A model generated the notes under the pieces. That model worked only from the letters and a program-made list of their open reading frames with translations, ran no database searches and was not told where the DNA came from. Shown here in pieces: positions 33,901-43,398 of a DNA stretch of 64,000 nt. This DNA is from Petroclostridium xylanilyticum (lineage in GTDB: Bacteria; Bacillota; Clostridia; SK-Y3): the NCBI RefSeq assembly GCF_002252565.1, contig NZ_NPML01000029.1, forward strand, positions 1 to 64,000, in the 5' to 3' direction. Each line of letters begins with the position of its first letter. The stretch's first letter is position 1. Both the position numbers and the translations under genes were made by a program.

Positions 33901-35133
33901 TTGCCTAGTTCCTTATTTGTTGGCATTGATGTAAGTTGCAAGGATAATAAAGTTCAGCTGCTCCATTTAGATGGTGCTGAAATTACAAGGTTTTCTGTCC
34001 CAAATAATCATCCCGGTGCCAAATCCCTCTCTGAAAAAATTACCGGAGTCATGGGTAAGAACAAATTTGATTCCCTTGTAATTGGTTTGGAAGCCACTTC
34101 AGTCTATGGTCATCCTCTTGTCTATTTCCTAAGGCAAGAACCATCAATCAAGGCTCTAAATCCAAGGATTCATGTTCTTAACCCCAAACAGGTTGCAAAC
34201 TTCAAAAAGGCTTATCCTGAACTGCCAAAGAATGACTGGGTAGATGCTTGGGTTATTGCTGACAATCTCCGTTTTGGACGTATTACAAAGGAGGTTTGCA
34301 TGGACGAAAAGTTTGATGCCCTGCAAAAGCTTACCCGTGAGCGCTACCATGTGGCCAAAAACTTAACTCGGGAAAAGAACCGGTTCTTAAGCAACCTGTT
34401 TTTGAAATTCAGCACCCTTGCTCAGGAAGACATATTCTCTGACAAGTTTGGAGCTACATCTACAGCCATAATTGAGGATTTCTTTTCGGTTGATGATATT
34501 GCTTATATGGATGTGGACAAACTGGCTGAATTCCTTAACAAGAAATCTAAAGGCCATTTTGCCGATCCTCATGAACTGGCTGAAACCATCAAGAAAGCTG
34601 CCAGAAGTTCTTACAGGCTGCCCAAAACAGTTAATGACTCTGTAAATCAAGTGCTTGCTGTATCCTTGGTAGCCATTAAAGCTTTAAAAAAGCAGCTTGA
34701 AACACTTGATAAAGCCATTGAAACACAGTTTGCCCTTATACCCAATACACTACAGTCAATAAAGGGAGTAGGACCTGTGTATGCAGCTGGTATAGTAGCT
34801 GAAATCGGCAATATTAAGCGTTTCCTAAACCATGCTGCATTGGCTAAATTTGCGAGTTTGGCGTGGTCCGAACATCAATCGGGTCAGTTTAAAGCCGAGA
34901 ATACCCATATGATACGTTCCGGCAATAGATACCTTAAATACTACCTCATAGAAGCCGCTAACAAGGTGAGAGTGAATGATCCCGAGTTTAAGCGCTTTTA
35001 TGAGTTAAAGTATGCTAAAACCCCAAAAACGCCACATAAACGTGCACTTGCCTTGACTGCCAGGAAATTTGTCCGGCTTGTCTATGCACTGCTACATAGC
35101 AACCGGCTTTATACGCCACCAAAAGGAAAGTAA
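33901..35133 (+). CDS. IS110-family DEDD transposase/recombinase
   Basis: 410-aa recombinase. The N-terminal RuvC-like DEDD domain has FVGIDVSCKDNKVQLL (first D), VIGLEATSVYG (E), and KNDWVDAWVIAD (D..D). The C-terminal transposase_20 domain has IKGVGPVYAAGIVAEIG and the serine-containing SGNRYLKYYLIEAA. AAAGGAGG sits 8 nt upstream of TTG 33901, a better start than the GTG at 33892 inside the ribosome site. The frame is intact. Confidence 0.9.
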   Translation: MPSSLFVGIDVSCKDNKVQLLHLDGAEITRFSVPNNHPGAKSLSEKITGVMGKNKFDSLVIGLEATSVYGHPLVYFLRQEPSIKALNPRIHVLNPKQVANFKKAYPELPKNDWVDAWVIADNLRFGRITKEVCMDEKFDALQKLTRERYHVAKNLTREKNRFLSNLFLKFSTLAQEDIFSDKFGATSTAIIEDFFSVDDIAYMDVDKLAEFLNKKSKGHFADPHELAETIKKAARSSYRLPKTVNDSVNQVLAVSLVAIKALKKQLETLDKAIETQFALIPNTLQSIKGVGPVYAAGIVAEIGNIKRFLNHAALAKFASLAWSEHQSGQFKAENTHMIRSGNRYLKYYLIEAANKVRVNDPEFKRFYELKYAKTPKTPHKRALALTARKFVRLVYALLHSNRLYTPPKGK

Positions 35134-35554
35134 TTTCCAATTGGTGTTCCATAACTTACCATATTTGTAAATTAAATTTGGTAAGTCTATTAAGGATGGT
35201 CTTTTTGTCCCAAAAACCCCTTAAAAACTATTAAATTTTCAAAAATTTTTTCCAATCACCTCTTGACTTTTTACCACTGGATTCCAATAAATTTATTTTT
35301 AAAAATTTAAATATTTTATAGTTAAGCACTTAACAATTACTATTATACCATATATTTCACTATATTCAATATTTTTTATTAATTTACACAAATTTTGCAT
35401 CAAATTTCCAATCAAGCTATTTTCTTTATAGGAAATTTGATGTTTTCTATTTTATTGTAATTTTGGAAGATAAAAAGGCCGTAGTCCGGATATTTGGGTA
35501 TACCTTCCCCCTCCCCATTATAGCAAGAAACTATATTTCCAATTTTAATTTCGG
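35134..35554. other. Gene-free AT-rich stretch
   Basis: It contains the IS110 right end (to about 35281), then very AT-rich DNA with a short inverted repeat (CATCAAATTTCC...GGAAATTTGATG, about 35398-35443). No gene or clear promoter was seen. The last 90 bp probably belong to the DDE element whose gene lies at 35555-36349. Confidence 0.4.
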
Positions 35555-36349
35555 CTATGCACTATTAAAAATCGGATTGCCCCAATCCTTGATTAATAAC
35601 ATTTCGTCTTTTAAATCCTCTATTATATCTATTTGCAGAAAATCTTTCTTCCGGAATCCTCTAATATTTCTAAAGAAATATAGTTGAGTTAAGTTAAAAG
35701 CTATTATCATAAAACCAACTGTAGCCTCTATGCCCGTAGGGCTATGCAAATAGCAATGATCAAAATGACATTCTGTTTTTAATTGATGAAATACGTTATT
35801 TTCAATGTCCCATCTTTTATGGATTATCTTCCATAGAGTTTCAGCACAAATACTTTTGTTAGTAGTTACAATCCATACTTCCTTTGATTCTTTTTTATCT
35901 TCAACGTCATAGATTTCTTCAACAAACCTTATAAATCGTACCTTCATGTCCATACCAGTCATTTCAACTCCATCAATAGCAGCTACTTTTATATCATCTA
36001 TTGTTCCATTTCTAAACACCTTATTTTTAAATATAGTTTTTATTATATGATCATGCATATCATGTAAACTGTCTATATCAAAGCTACTTAAGGAACGCCT
36101 AATGGCGTCAATATGAGGCAATCTTGTTTTCTTTGGAAATAAATTTTTAAATCTTCCTTTTTCCAACCAATGTTCTAATCTATTAAAACTTCTAAGTCTG
36201 CAAATAAATGCGAACAGAACTATAAATGAGATAGTTGAAGTTTCAATTTGCGGACTCAATCTTCCATCTTTTAACCTCTTGATTTTTTCTCCAAGTTGGT
36301 ATACCTTAGAAAAGTAAGAGAGCATTTGTTTTAAATAACTTTTGTTCAT
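35555..36349 (-). pseudogene. DDE transposase with internal deletion
   Basis: 264-aa frame starting MNKSYLKQMLSYFSKVYQLG behind a good site (AGAAAGGATG). The first catalytic aspartate (VAAIDGVEMTG) is present, and the C-terminal glutamate region IHKRWDIENNVFHQLK is intact. Only about 60 residues separate them, far fewer than in full-length relatives, so the central section with the second aspartate is deleted in frame. The family is not assigned. Confidence 0.7.
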
Positions 36350-36597
36350 CTGAAAACATCCTTTCTATTGGGTTTATCGCAAAATTTAATTATAGAAAGG
36401 ATGTTTTTATTTTTAAACCCTAAATTTTTTCCAGTAAAAATCGGAATTTACATATTTCAATCGTAATTCATCTAATCCTTGATATGCCAAAGGCCTACTC
36501 CCTATTTATTTTCTTAGATGCGAAACTTCTGATTACTATATGATTTGCAAACATTTTCAAGTTTAATCAGACTCATTTTTTTCCTCTACTTTTGCAT

Positions 36598-37077
36598 TTA
36601 CTCACCCTTTAGTGCCAATACTGCCTTGTTTCTCATATATTTAGATATCAAAATTCCATGTACAGCTCCTTCGATGAACAATAAAAGCAATAAAATCGGA
36701 TTCACAACCAAAGCAGTAAAGATGGTACTTAGCCAATTTAATATTATAAATCCACCAATCACTTTCATTGGATATTTTCCAATTAATTTATAAACTCCAA
36801 ATTCTTTTTTTCGCAATTCCAAAAAAACTGTAACTATCGATACAACGCAGAGTAAAAAAGACAATAGATTGATAGTCATATAAAAAAGTGAGTTGTAAAG
36901 CGCCAATTGTTTATTTCCCTTTACAATATCATACTCTGCATTGACAGAATCGATTCTTATACTGTTCGTATCTATTCCAAGACTAAGCAATTCATGTTCA
37001 ATTTTTTCTGCACTTTCTTTAGTTAGGAAAACTTCACCACTATTTAAGTATAGTACTTTTTTTAATTTGAGGATATT
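36598..37077 (-). pseudogene. FtsX-like permease C-terminal fragment
   Basis: The open frame from 37077 (NILKLKKVLYLNSGEVFLTK) to the stop at 36598 encodes about 160 residues with two or three membrane segments (FYMTINLLSFLLCVVSIVTV, and FIILNWLSTIFTALVVNPIL) and ELRKKEFGVYKLIG, typical of the end of MacB/FtsX-type permeases, including bacteriocin-associated ones. A stop at 37078-37080 and unrelated upstream sequence show the N-terminal part is gone. Confidence 0.7.
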
Positions 37078-37232
37078 TCATAATTCAAAAATCAAGAATG
37101 TGGATAACATTTGCTAAAATAACTGAAAATGTGCAAAAAAGGGTAGACTATCCCTGCAATAGATAGTTATCCACAATTATGAAGTTTCTAAATTAATGAA
37201 ATATCATCTCCTGTTCTTTGATCATTAAATTA

Positions 37233-38444
37233 TTAAGCTGCAATATTTTTTGATTGTTCTGCTTTTGCAATTCTTGCAGCAATAATTGCAATGCAGGTCA
37301 AGTCCACAAATACTTTTGCTTTTTTTAATCCTGCTACTCGTAGATTATTCAAAGCATAGTTTTCTTTTCCATTACCAAAGAAACGTTCAACAGATGTTCT
37401 TTCGTCATATAGATTATCCCATGCTTCTGTTCCTCGTAATGGATAAGAAATAAACCTTGGATTGTCTTTGATTTTAACCTTGCCCACATACCCTGATTTT
37501 GCAGTGGTACACCAATTTGAACCCATAGGACAATTAGCTTTTCCGCAAGTATGAGGACATAATAACCGAATGGTTCCATTATCATTGCCGCCATTCACAT
37601 ATGGAAAATTCATGGTGCAAACAAGTTGACCTTCCCAGTTGATGCCTTCAGGCGGAATTTTTGTATTTCTCCAATTAATGGATATGATGGCTTGAGCACC
37701 AAGCAATATGGCATGCTGATAGATGGCTGGTGTATCATAGCCTGTATCCATAATGTAATATGATGGTTTGAATAAGTTTTCATAATCTTCTTTAAGCTTA
37801 TTCATGAGTGGTATTGCCATTACCATATCTGCTATATTTGCAGGGGTTATGATATACCCTAATGGTATACCGCTTGTTGTATCAACTACGGCGTGCATCT
37901 TCCAGCCAAACCATTTTATCATATTACCGTTGGTATCTTGCTTGGCACCCCAGTGAGGAAACTCAGGATTGTTTTCCAGTATCCTCGATTTTGGTATAGC
38001 ATGCTCAAAAGCACCAATTTTTGATGCATCAATAGAAACGTGAGTACCATCAATAAGTCCCAAGGTTTTAGCTCTACGTACCATTCGGTGAAAAGTCTTT
38101 TCAAGCACATTTGTTTTAGAAAGCTTTTCAATAAATCTTGAAAAAGTTGCTGCACTGGGTGTTTTACCAACAGCATCAAAACCACAGGTTACTCTTAAAA
38201 CAGGGTCGGTTTTTAACCTTTTAACCAATGCCTTAACGGTAGGAAGTTGTTCAATCTGCATTGCAAGCAAGGCATTGAGCAAGCTGGAATATGAAAAACC
38301 TTTAGGACCTCGCTTGCTGGCATCAATTTTAAAAGCTTCAAGCATAATTGAATAATCAACAAATGTTAAAATAGCTTGTAATTTTGTTAATGGTTGAATT
38401 TCTAAAATTTGATCTAAAGTAAATAATGTTGTTTGCCGATACAT
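37233..38444 (-). CDS. IS1182-like DDE transposase
   Basis: 403-aa transposase. The N-terminal DUF772-type helical domain (SYSSLLNALLAMQIEQLPTV) precedes a DDE domain with ASKIGAFEHA preceded by VSIDAS (D), YIMDTGYDTPAIY (D) and YDERTSVERFFGNGKEN (E). A cysteine group (CPHTCGKANCPMGSNWC) lies just before the glutamate. AGGAGT precedes the ATG. It appears intact. Element ends were not resolved; TTATCCACA-like repeats lie near 37100-37180. Confidence 0.8.
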   Translation of the reverse strand: MYRQTTLFTLDQILEIQPLTKLQAILTFVDYSIMLEAFKIDASKRGPKGFSYSSLLNALLAMQIEQLPTVKALVKRLKTDPVLRVTCGFDAVGKTPSAATFSRFIEKLSKTNVLEKTFHRMVRRAKTLGLIDGTHVSIDASKIGAFEHAIPKSRILENNPEFPHWGAKQDTNGNMIKWFGWKMHAVVDTTSGIPLGYIITPANIADMVMAIPLMNKLKEDYENLFKPSYYIMDTGYDTPAIYQHAILLGAQAIISINWRNTKIPPEGINWEGQLVCTMNFPYVNGGNDNGTIRLLCPHTCGKANCPMGSNWCTTAKSGYVGKVKIKDNPRFISYPLRGTEAWDNLYDERTSVERFFGNGKENYALNNLRVAGLKKAKVFVDLTCIAIIAARIAKAEQSKNIAA

Positions 38445-38622
38445 AATTCGTAGTTTACTCCTTTCTGTGGATTATTTGGACGAATTATTTATCGGATTGG
38501 GGTAAACTATTTTTTATAACCTTTTCTAATCCTTTGATTTCAAGGGTTAGAAATTATGAAATTAACTCAGTATAATAAAAATATGATAAGAGTAAAATAA
38601 TGCTACGGAAGGAGTACAATTT

Positions 38623-38802
38623 ATCAATATAAAGCCGTCGGCAGCAATCAGAAAAAACTATAATGAAATTTCGGAGCTGTGCAAAAGATCAGGAGAACCT
38701 GTCTATCTTACCAAAAATGGTGAGGGCGACCTGGTTGTTATGGATATTGAAGCGTTCACAAAGCGAGAAAGGTATTTTGGCAAAGAAAAACGGCAGACAT
38801 AA
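38623..38802 (+). pseudogene. Phd/YefM-type antitoxin gene without a start codon
   Basis: INIKPSAAIRKNYNEISELC through VYLTKNGEGDLVVMDIEAF is a clear Phd/YefM N-terminal DNA-binding domain. AAGGAG lies at the right distance, but the expected ATG is TTT (38620-38622), followed by ATC. Unless ATC or a downstream codon initiates, it is silent. No RelE/Doc partner follows on this strand. Confidence 0.65.
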
Positions 38803-38810
38803 GATTGCCG

Positions 38811-39077
38811 TCAAATCTTATCTACTACCGAGTGATGGCCGATATCGAGGGTAATGATAATATCTTCGCCGTCATACCGCCAGAGAATCCGTATATCCAT
38901 ATTCACACTGCATTCAAATAAATTTTGAAAGCCTTGCACTTTTTTGGTGCGAAGCGATGGATAGAATGGATTCTCCATCATCAGCATGAGTTTCTTTGCT
39001 ACGATTTTCTGCTCTTTTGCTGTTAATCTTTTGAAGTTTTTCTCAAAAGTTTTTGTAGGTTTAATCTTGTATTTCAT
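38811..39077 (-). CDS. RelE/ParE-family toxin
   Basis: 88-aa protein, MKYKIKPTKTFEKNFKRLTA, with the RelE-fold pattern KVQGFQNLFECSVNMDIRIL and WRYDGEDIIITLDIGHHSVV. RelE-type toxins cut mRNA on ribosomes; others of this fold act on gyrase. It overlaps the upstream AbrB-type gene by 17 nt, the usual toxin-antitoxin arrangement. Its start is internal to the antitoxin gene end. Confidence 0.85.
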   Translation of the reverse strand: MKYKIKPTKTFEKNFKRLTAKEQKIVAKKLMLMMENPFYPSLRTKKVQGFQNLFECSVNMDIRILWRYDGEDIIITLDIGHHSVVDKI

Positions 39078-39333
39078 CGAGGTTTATACCCATGTCGCTA
39101 AACATCTTGGAAACATCATCATAAGCCTTAATATTGCGAGATTCAATATCGGTATCCTTGATGAGCTTAGCGATCCTCTCCATTTCTGATTTAGGATAGA
39201 CAACCACCGGGCATAGAAAAATTCCGCCGTCTTTTTCAATTACCTCAAATTTATCGCCTTCTACAGCCCCTATTTTTTTTAGTATTTCAGCAGGAATGGT
39301 AATTTGGGAACGGGAACGAAGCTCTACCAACAT
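39061..39333 (-). CDS. AbrB/MazE-type antitoxin
   Basis: 90-aa protein. The N-terminal swapped-hairpin AbrB domain (MLVELRSRSQITIPAEILKK, then GDKFEVIEKDGGIFLCPV) binds DNA; the C-terminal tail should wrap the toxin. The start at 39333 follows AAAAGGAG by 9 nt. It precedes the RelE-like gene and overlaps it. Autoregulation of the operon is expected from the family. Confidence 0.85.
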   Translation of the reverse strand: MLVELRSRSQITIPAEILKKIGAVEGDKFEVIEKDGGIFLCPVVVYPKSEMERIAKLIKDTDIESRNIKAYDDVSKMFSDMGINLDEIQD

Positions 39334-39448
39334 TGCAAACAACTCCTTTTCTGAAATTCATACTTTCTGATTTCATTATATGATGAGTAATGCAATTTGT
39401 CAACTATAGCGTTCCCGAAACCTATCCGCTTTAAACTGGAGGTGAATA

Positions 39449-39700
39449 ATGTTAATTAAAATCATGCAATCCAAACATGGCGAAGGCTACATTGATGTGG
39501 CGGTGCTGGTGCTGTGCGCAATGCTGGTCATTGTTCTTGCGGTCAAGATTTTCCCTCTCTACATTGCCAAAAACCAGCCGGATACCTTCGCCAATGAACT
39601 GTGCAGGGAGGCTGAAATTGCGGGACGTGTGGGCAGCGAAACCAGCGCAAGAGCGCAGGTGCTTCGGCTCCTTTCCTATCACTTTGACGGCAAAGGCTAG
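39449..39700 (+). CDS. DUF4320-like small membrane protein, possibly shortened
   Basis: 83-aa protein with GGAGGTG upstream and one membrane segment (YIDVAVLVLCAMLVIVLAVK). The sequence up to RAQVLRLLSYHFDGKG resembles DUF4320 proteins encoded in conjugation/pilus modules of clostridial ICEs, but it stops early. It is more GC-rich than its surroundings, consistent with transfer from another element. Confidence 0.6.
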   Translation: MLIKIMQSKHGEGYIDVAVLVLCAMLVIVLAVKIFPLYIAKNQPDTFANELCREAEIAGRVGSETSARAQVLRLLSYHFDGKG

Positions 39701-39724
39701 TGGAAAGGGGGAAGTATATTGGAA

Positions 39725-39883
39725 ATGAATAGAATAAAGTGTATAATAAAGGAAAAGAAAGGCTCCTCGTTTCCGCTGGCGGTTGCCGTTGCCTTTGCAT
39801 TAGTATTCATTATGTGCGGGACATATGAATACATGCGGCTGATGATTATTGCTTCCGGTGTTCGGGATGCTGTTGTTAGATAG
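39725..39883 (+). pseudogene. TadE-like pilin gene, truncated
   Basis: 52-codon frame starting MNRIKCIIKEKKGSSFPLAV with a hydrophobic helix, like the N-terminus of TadE/pilin-type proteins of ICE pilus modules. It breaks off at ASGVRDAVV-R-stop, where unrelated sequence begins. With the preceding gene it marks the edge of a lost conjugative module. Confidence 0.55.
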
Positions 39884-39909
39884 CTTTCAATACTATACTT
39901 AAGATATAC

Positions 39910-40028
39910 CCATCCTCTTTTAGAATTCTATTATGCTTTATAAATCTTTGTAAAGCCTGAAATGAACGGGCTTACGCCCGGGCTTGACAAAGATTTAAAA
40001 GCACAATTTGTTACAGTTAAGAGGATGG
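39910..40028. repeat. 119-bp imperfect palindrome (MITE-like or structured RNA)
   Basis: Nested inverted segments: CCATCCTCTT (39910-39919) with AAGAGGATGG (40019-40028), GCTTT with AAAGC, AAATCTTTGT with ACAAAGATTT, and a tight central hairpin CGGGC-TTAC-GCCCG. No gene lies inside. It could be a miniature mobile element or a large RNA hairpin. Confidence 0.6.
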
Positions 40029-40173
40029 AAAGGGAAAATGTATGGGGGGATGCACTAAAAGCGGCTCAACATACTGATAATACTTAAGTTCGTGCGATTA
40101 AGATATAAAAACTTTTGACACTACCGGGAATAATAGACTGGTATAATAATGATTTAAAGTCGGGGGATACATA

Positions 40174-40863
40174 ATGATACCAATTAGAGATACTATACCA
40201 AGTAGACACAAGCCTTTAATGATACGTTATATTATAACTGCAAATATATTTGTTTTTTTACTTCAGTTTATTATTCCTGACAATCAACTGAGCGGATTAG
40301 TTTGTTATTTCGGGTTTATTCCACGAGAATTTAACGAGTTATTACAGAATCAACCTGTATCAATATTTAGCTATTATCCACTTATAACCGGTGTATTTCT
40401 TCACGGAGGATTGTTTCACCTAATAAGTAACATGTGGGCACTGTGGATATTTGGGGATAATGTAGAGGATTTGATGGGACATTCCCGCTTTTTAGTCTTC
40501 TACCTTTTATGCGGTATAATTGCTAATTTTGCTCACTTTATATTCAACGCAACATCACCAGTGCCTGCAATAGGCGCTTCCGGGGCAATAGCAGGTGTAA
40601 TGGGAGCTTATCTTATAATGTTCCCATATTCTCGTATTGTAACTCTTATACCTTTATTCTTTATACCATTTTTTATTGATATTCCAGCAATTATATATCT
40701 CTTAGTATGGTTTTTAACGCAAATTTACTCAGGAGCAGTATATACACTTTTTGACGGTAGATTGGCAGGTGGGATTGCATGGTGGGCTCATATTGGAGGT
40801 TTTATTGGAGGAGCAGTTCTTCATAAGTTTTTCCTAAAACGAAGAAGTTACAGGTATATATAA
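40174..40863 (+). CDS. Rhomboid-family intramembrane serine protease
   Basis: 229-aa multi-pass membrane protein. The catalytic serine is in AIGASGAIAGVMGAY (near residue 135) and the histidine in WWAHIGGFIGG (near 204), forming the rhomboid Ser-His dyad. LFHLISNMWALWIFG is the conserved HxxxN segment. GGGGGAT precedes the ATG. The protein cleaves substrates within the membrane; its substrates are unknown. Confidence 0.9.
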   Translation: MIPIRDTIPSRHKPLMIRYIITANIFVFLLQFIIPDNQLSGLVCYFGFIPREFNELLQNQPVSIFSYYPLITGVFLHGGLFHLISNMWALWIFGDNVEDLMGHSRFLVFYLLCGIIANFAHFIFNATSPVPAIGASGAIAGVMGAYLIMFPYSRIVTLIPLFFIPFFIDIPAIIYLLVWFLTQIYSGAVYTLFDGRLAGGIAWWAHIGGFIGGAVLHKFFLKRRSYRYI

Positions 40864-40923
40864 AACAAAAGAATTTTAAAAGTTATATTTCAATTTTTTT
40901 ATAAACTGCATTTATCTTTCTCA

Positions 40924-41127
40924 ATGCAGGAAGTTTTGCAGCAGGCACCCTTTGGTTATGCTTACCACAAAATATTGTTTAATGAGCAGGGTGAGGCCGT
41001 AGACTATATCTTCCTGGATACAAACTCTGCTTTTGAAGAAATGACCGGCTTAAAAAGAGAAACCATCCTCGGCAAAACGTATTCACTCAATATACCTGTC
41101 TTAAACTTTAAGAAGATAGCTGTATAA
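40924..41127 (+). pseudogene. PAS-domain fragment
   Basis: MQEVLQQAPFGYAYHKILFN through FLDTNSAFEEMTGLKRETIL is the first half of a PAS sensor domain, cut after about 50 residues. Its last codons overlap the 3' end of the convergent ABC transporter gene. No ribosome site is evident. It is a relic of a signalling protein. Confidence 0.6.
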
Positions 41128-41734
41128 CTTTATCAGCAAAGTAGTCTGCATCATCTCTATTGTGTGTAACGAGAACAGTAGTGATTTTTTGCGATTTTAT
41201 AATTTGCTTTAAATCCTTTCGTAATTCATCCACCAGATTTGTATCAAGGTTGCTAAAGGGTTCATCCATTAAAAGAAGCGCTGGCTTTGAAGCAAGGGTT
41301 CGGGCTAAAGCTGTCCTTTGCTGTTGGCCTCCGCTCAATTCATGAGGATATCTTTTTTCCAAGCCTTCCAAATGCGTTAACTCCAGCAATTGATGTAACT
41401 GTTCAGAACATGGCTTCTTCATACCGAATCTAATGTTTTGTTCAACTGTCATAAAAGGGAAAAGGGCGTAGTCCTGGAACATAAACCCTATGTTCCTTTT
41501 TTCAACCGGTACAAAGACTGACTGGTCCTGAAAAATTGTATTTCCAACCCTTATGATTCCTTGCGCGTTCTCTTCCAACCCCGATATTATGCGAAGCAGT
41601 GTGCTTTTTCCACAACCGCTGCTTCCTAAAACAGCTAGAATCTCACCCTCCTCAACTGAGAGACTAAATCCGTTAAATATCCTTTCTGCCTTTGTATGGT
41701 AGCTGAAGTTTAAGTTTTCGATGACAAGTTTCAT
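41108..41734 (-). CDS. fbpC: Iron(III)-type ABC transporter ATP-binding protein
   Basis: 208-aa ATPase. Walker A GSSGCGKST (about 37-45), Q-loop FMFQDYALFPF, signature LSGGQQQR, Walker B LLLMDEPFSNLD and H-loop VLVTHNRDDA are all intact. It lacks the C-terminal regulatory TOBE domain of longer FbpC proteins. It overlaps the permease gene by 4 nt and is the last gene of the operon. It powers uptake of ferric iron with the permease and binding protein. Confidence 0.85.
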   Translation of the reverse strand: MKLVIENLNFSYHTKAERIFNGFSLSVEEGEILAVLGSSGCGKSTLLRIISGLEENAQGIIRVGNTIFQDQSVFVPVEKRNIGFMFQDYALFPFMTVEQNIRFGMKKPCSEQLHQLLELTHLEGLEKRYPHELSGGQQQRTALARTLASKPALLLMDEPFSNLDTNLVDELRKDLKQIIKSQKITTVLVTHNRDDADYFADKVIQLSS

Positions 41735-43398
41735 TTTTTCTTTATCCCTCCTTTTCTGGAATTTATCCTTACAAGCAATATTACAGCCAGGATACTCAAG
41801 AAAATAATTATCAGTGCGGGTACCGAAGCTTCGTGAATTCTTTCGTCATTTGCATATTCATAGACTCTGCTTGCAAGGGTATTATAGTTAAATGGACGCA
41901 AAAGCAGAGTGAGTGGAAGCTCCTTTAAGATATCAATAAACGTAAGTATAAAACCGGCGATTAAGGAGTTTTTTAGCATGGGAAGCTCAACCTTCAGCAT
42001 TGCTTTTGTTCTGCTTATTCCTAAAGTCCTTGCAGCATCGTTATATTTTAGACCGACCTTTGCAAAGGCAGAGTTTACACTATTGTACCCTATAGCCATA
42101 TAACGGACTACAAATGCAAACACAAGCATAGTAACACTGGTACTAAGCAGCAGCTTTTTAGCATTTGGGTCAAAAAAGCGGTACAGTGGATGCAACAAGC
42201 CATCAAAGGCAACGAAAATTGTTATAGTACCTATTGCTATGATCGCGCCAGGCATAGAGTAGCCTAATTGAGTCAGCTTGCTCATAATAAAACCGGATTT
42301 TGTACTCATCCATCTTCGGCTGTGAGCAATCAAAATATTGAGTATGAGAATGATTATGGTAGCCAAAGTGCTGTAAAGCAAGGTGTTGAATATTATCTGG
42401 CTTAGGTTTGCAAGGCTTACCTTTTGGAAGGCAAGGATTGCCCAGACCACCATTTGACCTACAGGGATCAGGAATGCAACAGTAATAAACAGAATTAAAA
42501 AGAAAATCATCGCATATCTTTTGAACCCTTTCAGTTTTATTGCAGTAATTGGCCTTGCACGTCCGCTGCCTAGATTATATTTTTTTCTTCCCCTCATTAT
42601 TTCTTCTATTACCTGTAGTGCAATTATAAAAATCATTACATAGAAAGAGAGGCGTATAGAAACTCCTGTTTCTCCCATGCCAAACCATGAATTGAAGATG
42701 GTGGAGCTCACTGTTTGAATATTAAAGTATTTTATGACGCCATAATCGCTCACAACCTCCATCATAACCAGCATGAATCCACCAATGAGAGGAATGCGAA
42801 TCAGAGGGAGAATGACTTTCAAAAAAAGCTTTATTGGTTTGTAACCAAGTACTCTTGCAGTATCAATAAAGTTTCCAGAGTGATTCTCCAAAAAAGATTT
42901 CACTACTCCATAAATGTAAGGGTACAGTGTGATAGAATAAATAAAAACTGCACCTCGTATATTCATAATATCCAGCCATTGAGGCTGAAGCGATATGTCC
43001 CAATCTCTGCATAATCGCTGAATTACGCCTGTATAGCTCAGCATTCCTGCATAAACGTAAGCAGCTATATAGGGTGGAATGGTTATTGGAATATAAAGAA
43101 CCCACTCAAAAAAACGCTTCAATGGGAAGTCAAAAAGCGCAACAGCAGTAGCTAGTAGTACACCTATAGTCCCTGAGAGCAATAATGTAATTATAACTAG
43201 AAGAAGTGTATTGCTGACTGCATCCGGCAGAAGATATTGCTTAAAATGCTTCCAATTACTATTTGATGAAAAATTAACCCTGCTTACGATGGCTATAATC
43301 GGTAGGTTTATTATTATTATTGAGAGAAAAGCCAGCACGGAGCGCATACTGACTTTTCTTTGTATATTCATTTTTCCTTGAATACTCATTATTTCCAA
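41731..43398 (-). CDS. fbpB: Iron(III)-type ABC transporter permease
   Basis: 555-aa fused permease with about twelve membrane segments and two copies of the permease EAA-type loop (DTARVLGYKPIKLFLKVILP, and DAARTLGISRTKAMLKVELP). This two-domain form is typical of FbpB/SfuB ferric transporters. It overlaps the binding-protein gene by 10 nt and the ATPase gene by 4 nt. Confidence 0.85.
   Translation of the reverse strand: MEIMSIQGKMNIQRKVSMRSVLAFLSIIIINLPIIAIVSRVNFSSNSNWKHFKQYLLPDAVSNTLLLVIITLLLSGTIGVLLATAVALFDFPLKRFFEWVLYIPITIPPYIAAYVYAGMLSYTGVIQRLCRDWDISLQPQWLDIMNIRGAVFIYSITLYPYIYGVVKSFLENHSGNFIDTARVLGYKPIKLFLKVILPLIRIPLIGGFMLVMMEVVSDYGVIKYFNIQTVSSTIFNSWFGMGETGVSIRLSFYVMIFIIALQVIEEIMRGRKKYNLGSGRARPITAIKLKGFKRYAMIFFLILFITVAFLIPVGQMVVWAILAFQKVSLANLSQIIFNTLLYSTLATIIILILNILIAHSRRWMSTKSGFIMSKLTQLGYSMPGAIIAIGTITIFVAFDGLLHPLYRFFDPNAKKLLLSTSVTMLVFAFVVRYMAIGYNSVNSAFAKVGLKYNDAARTLGISRTKAMLKVELPMLKNSLIAGFILTFIDILKELPLTLLLRPFNYNTLASRVYEYANDERIHEASVPALIIIFLSILAVILLVRINSRKGGIKKK

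Larger units (their letters stand above)
33577..35281 (+). mobile_element. IS110-family element
   Basis: The recombinase gene is preceded by about 320 nt and followed by about 140 nt of non-coding DNA, as expected for IS110. A short direct repeat CACTGGA at 33577-33583 and 35275-35281 is a candidate for the two core sites. The exact ends are uncertain since IS110 elements have no terminal inverted repeats. Confidence 0.6.

Noticed and set aside
33591-33908. 105-aa open frame over the IS110 leader
   Set aside because: No ribosome site, poor composition, and it lies in the non-coding leader expected to encode the bridge RNA.
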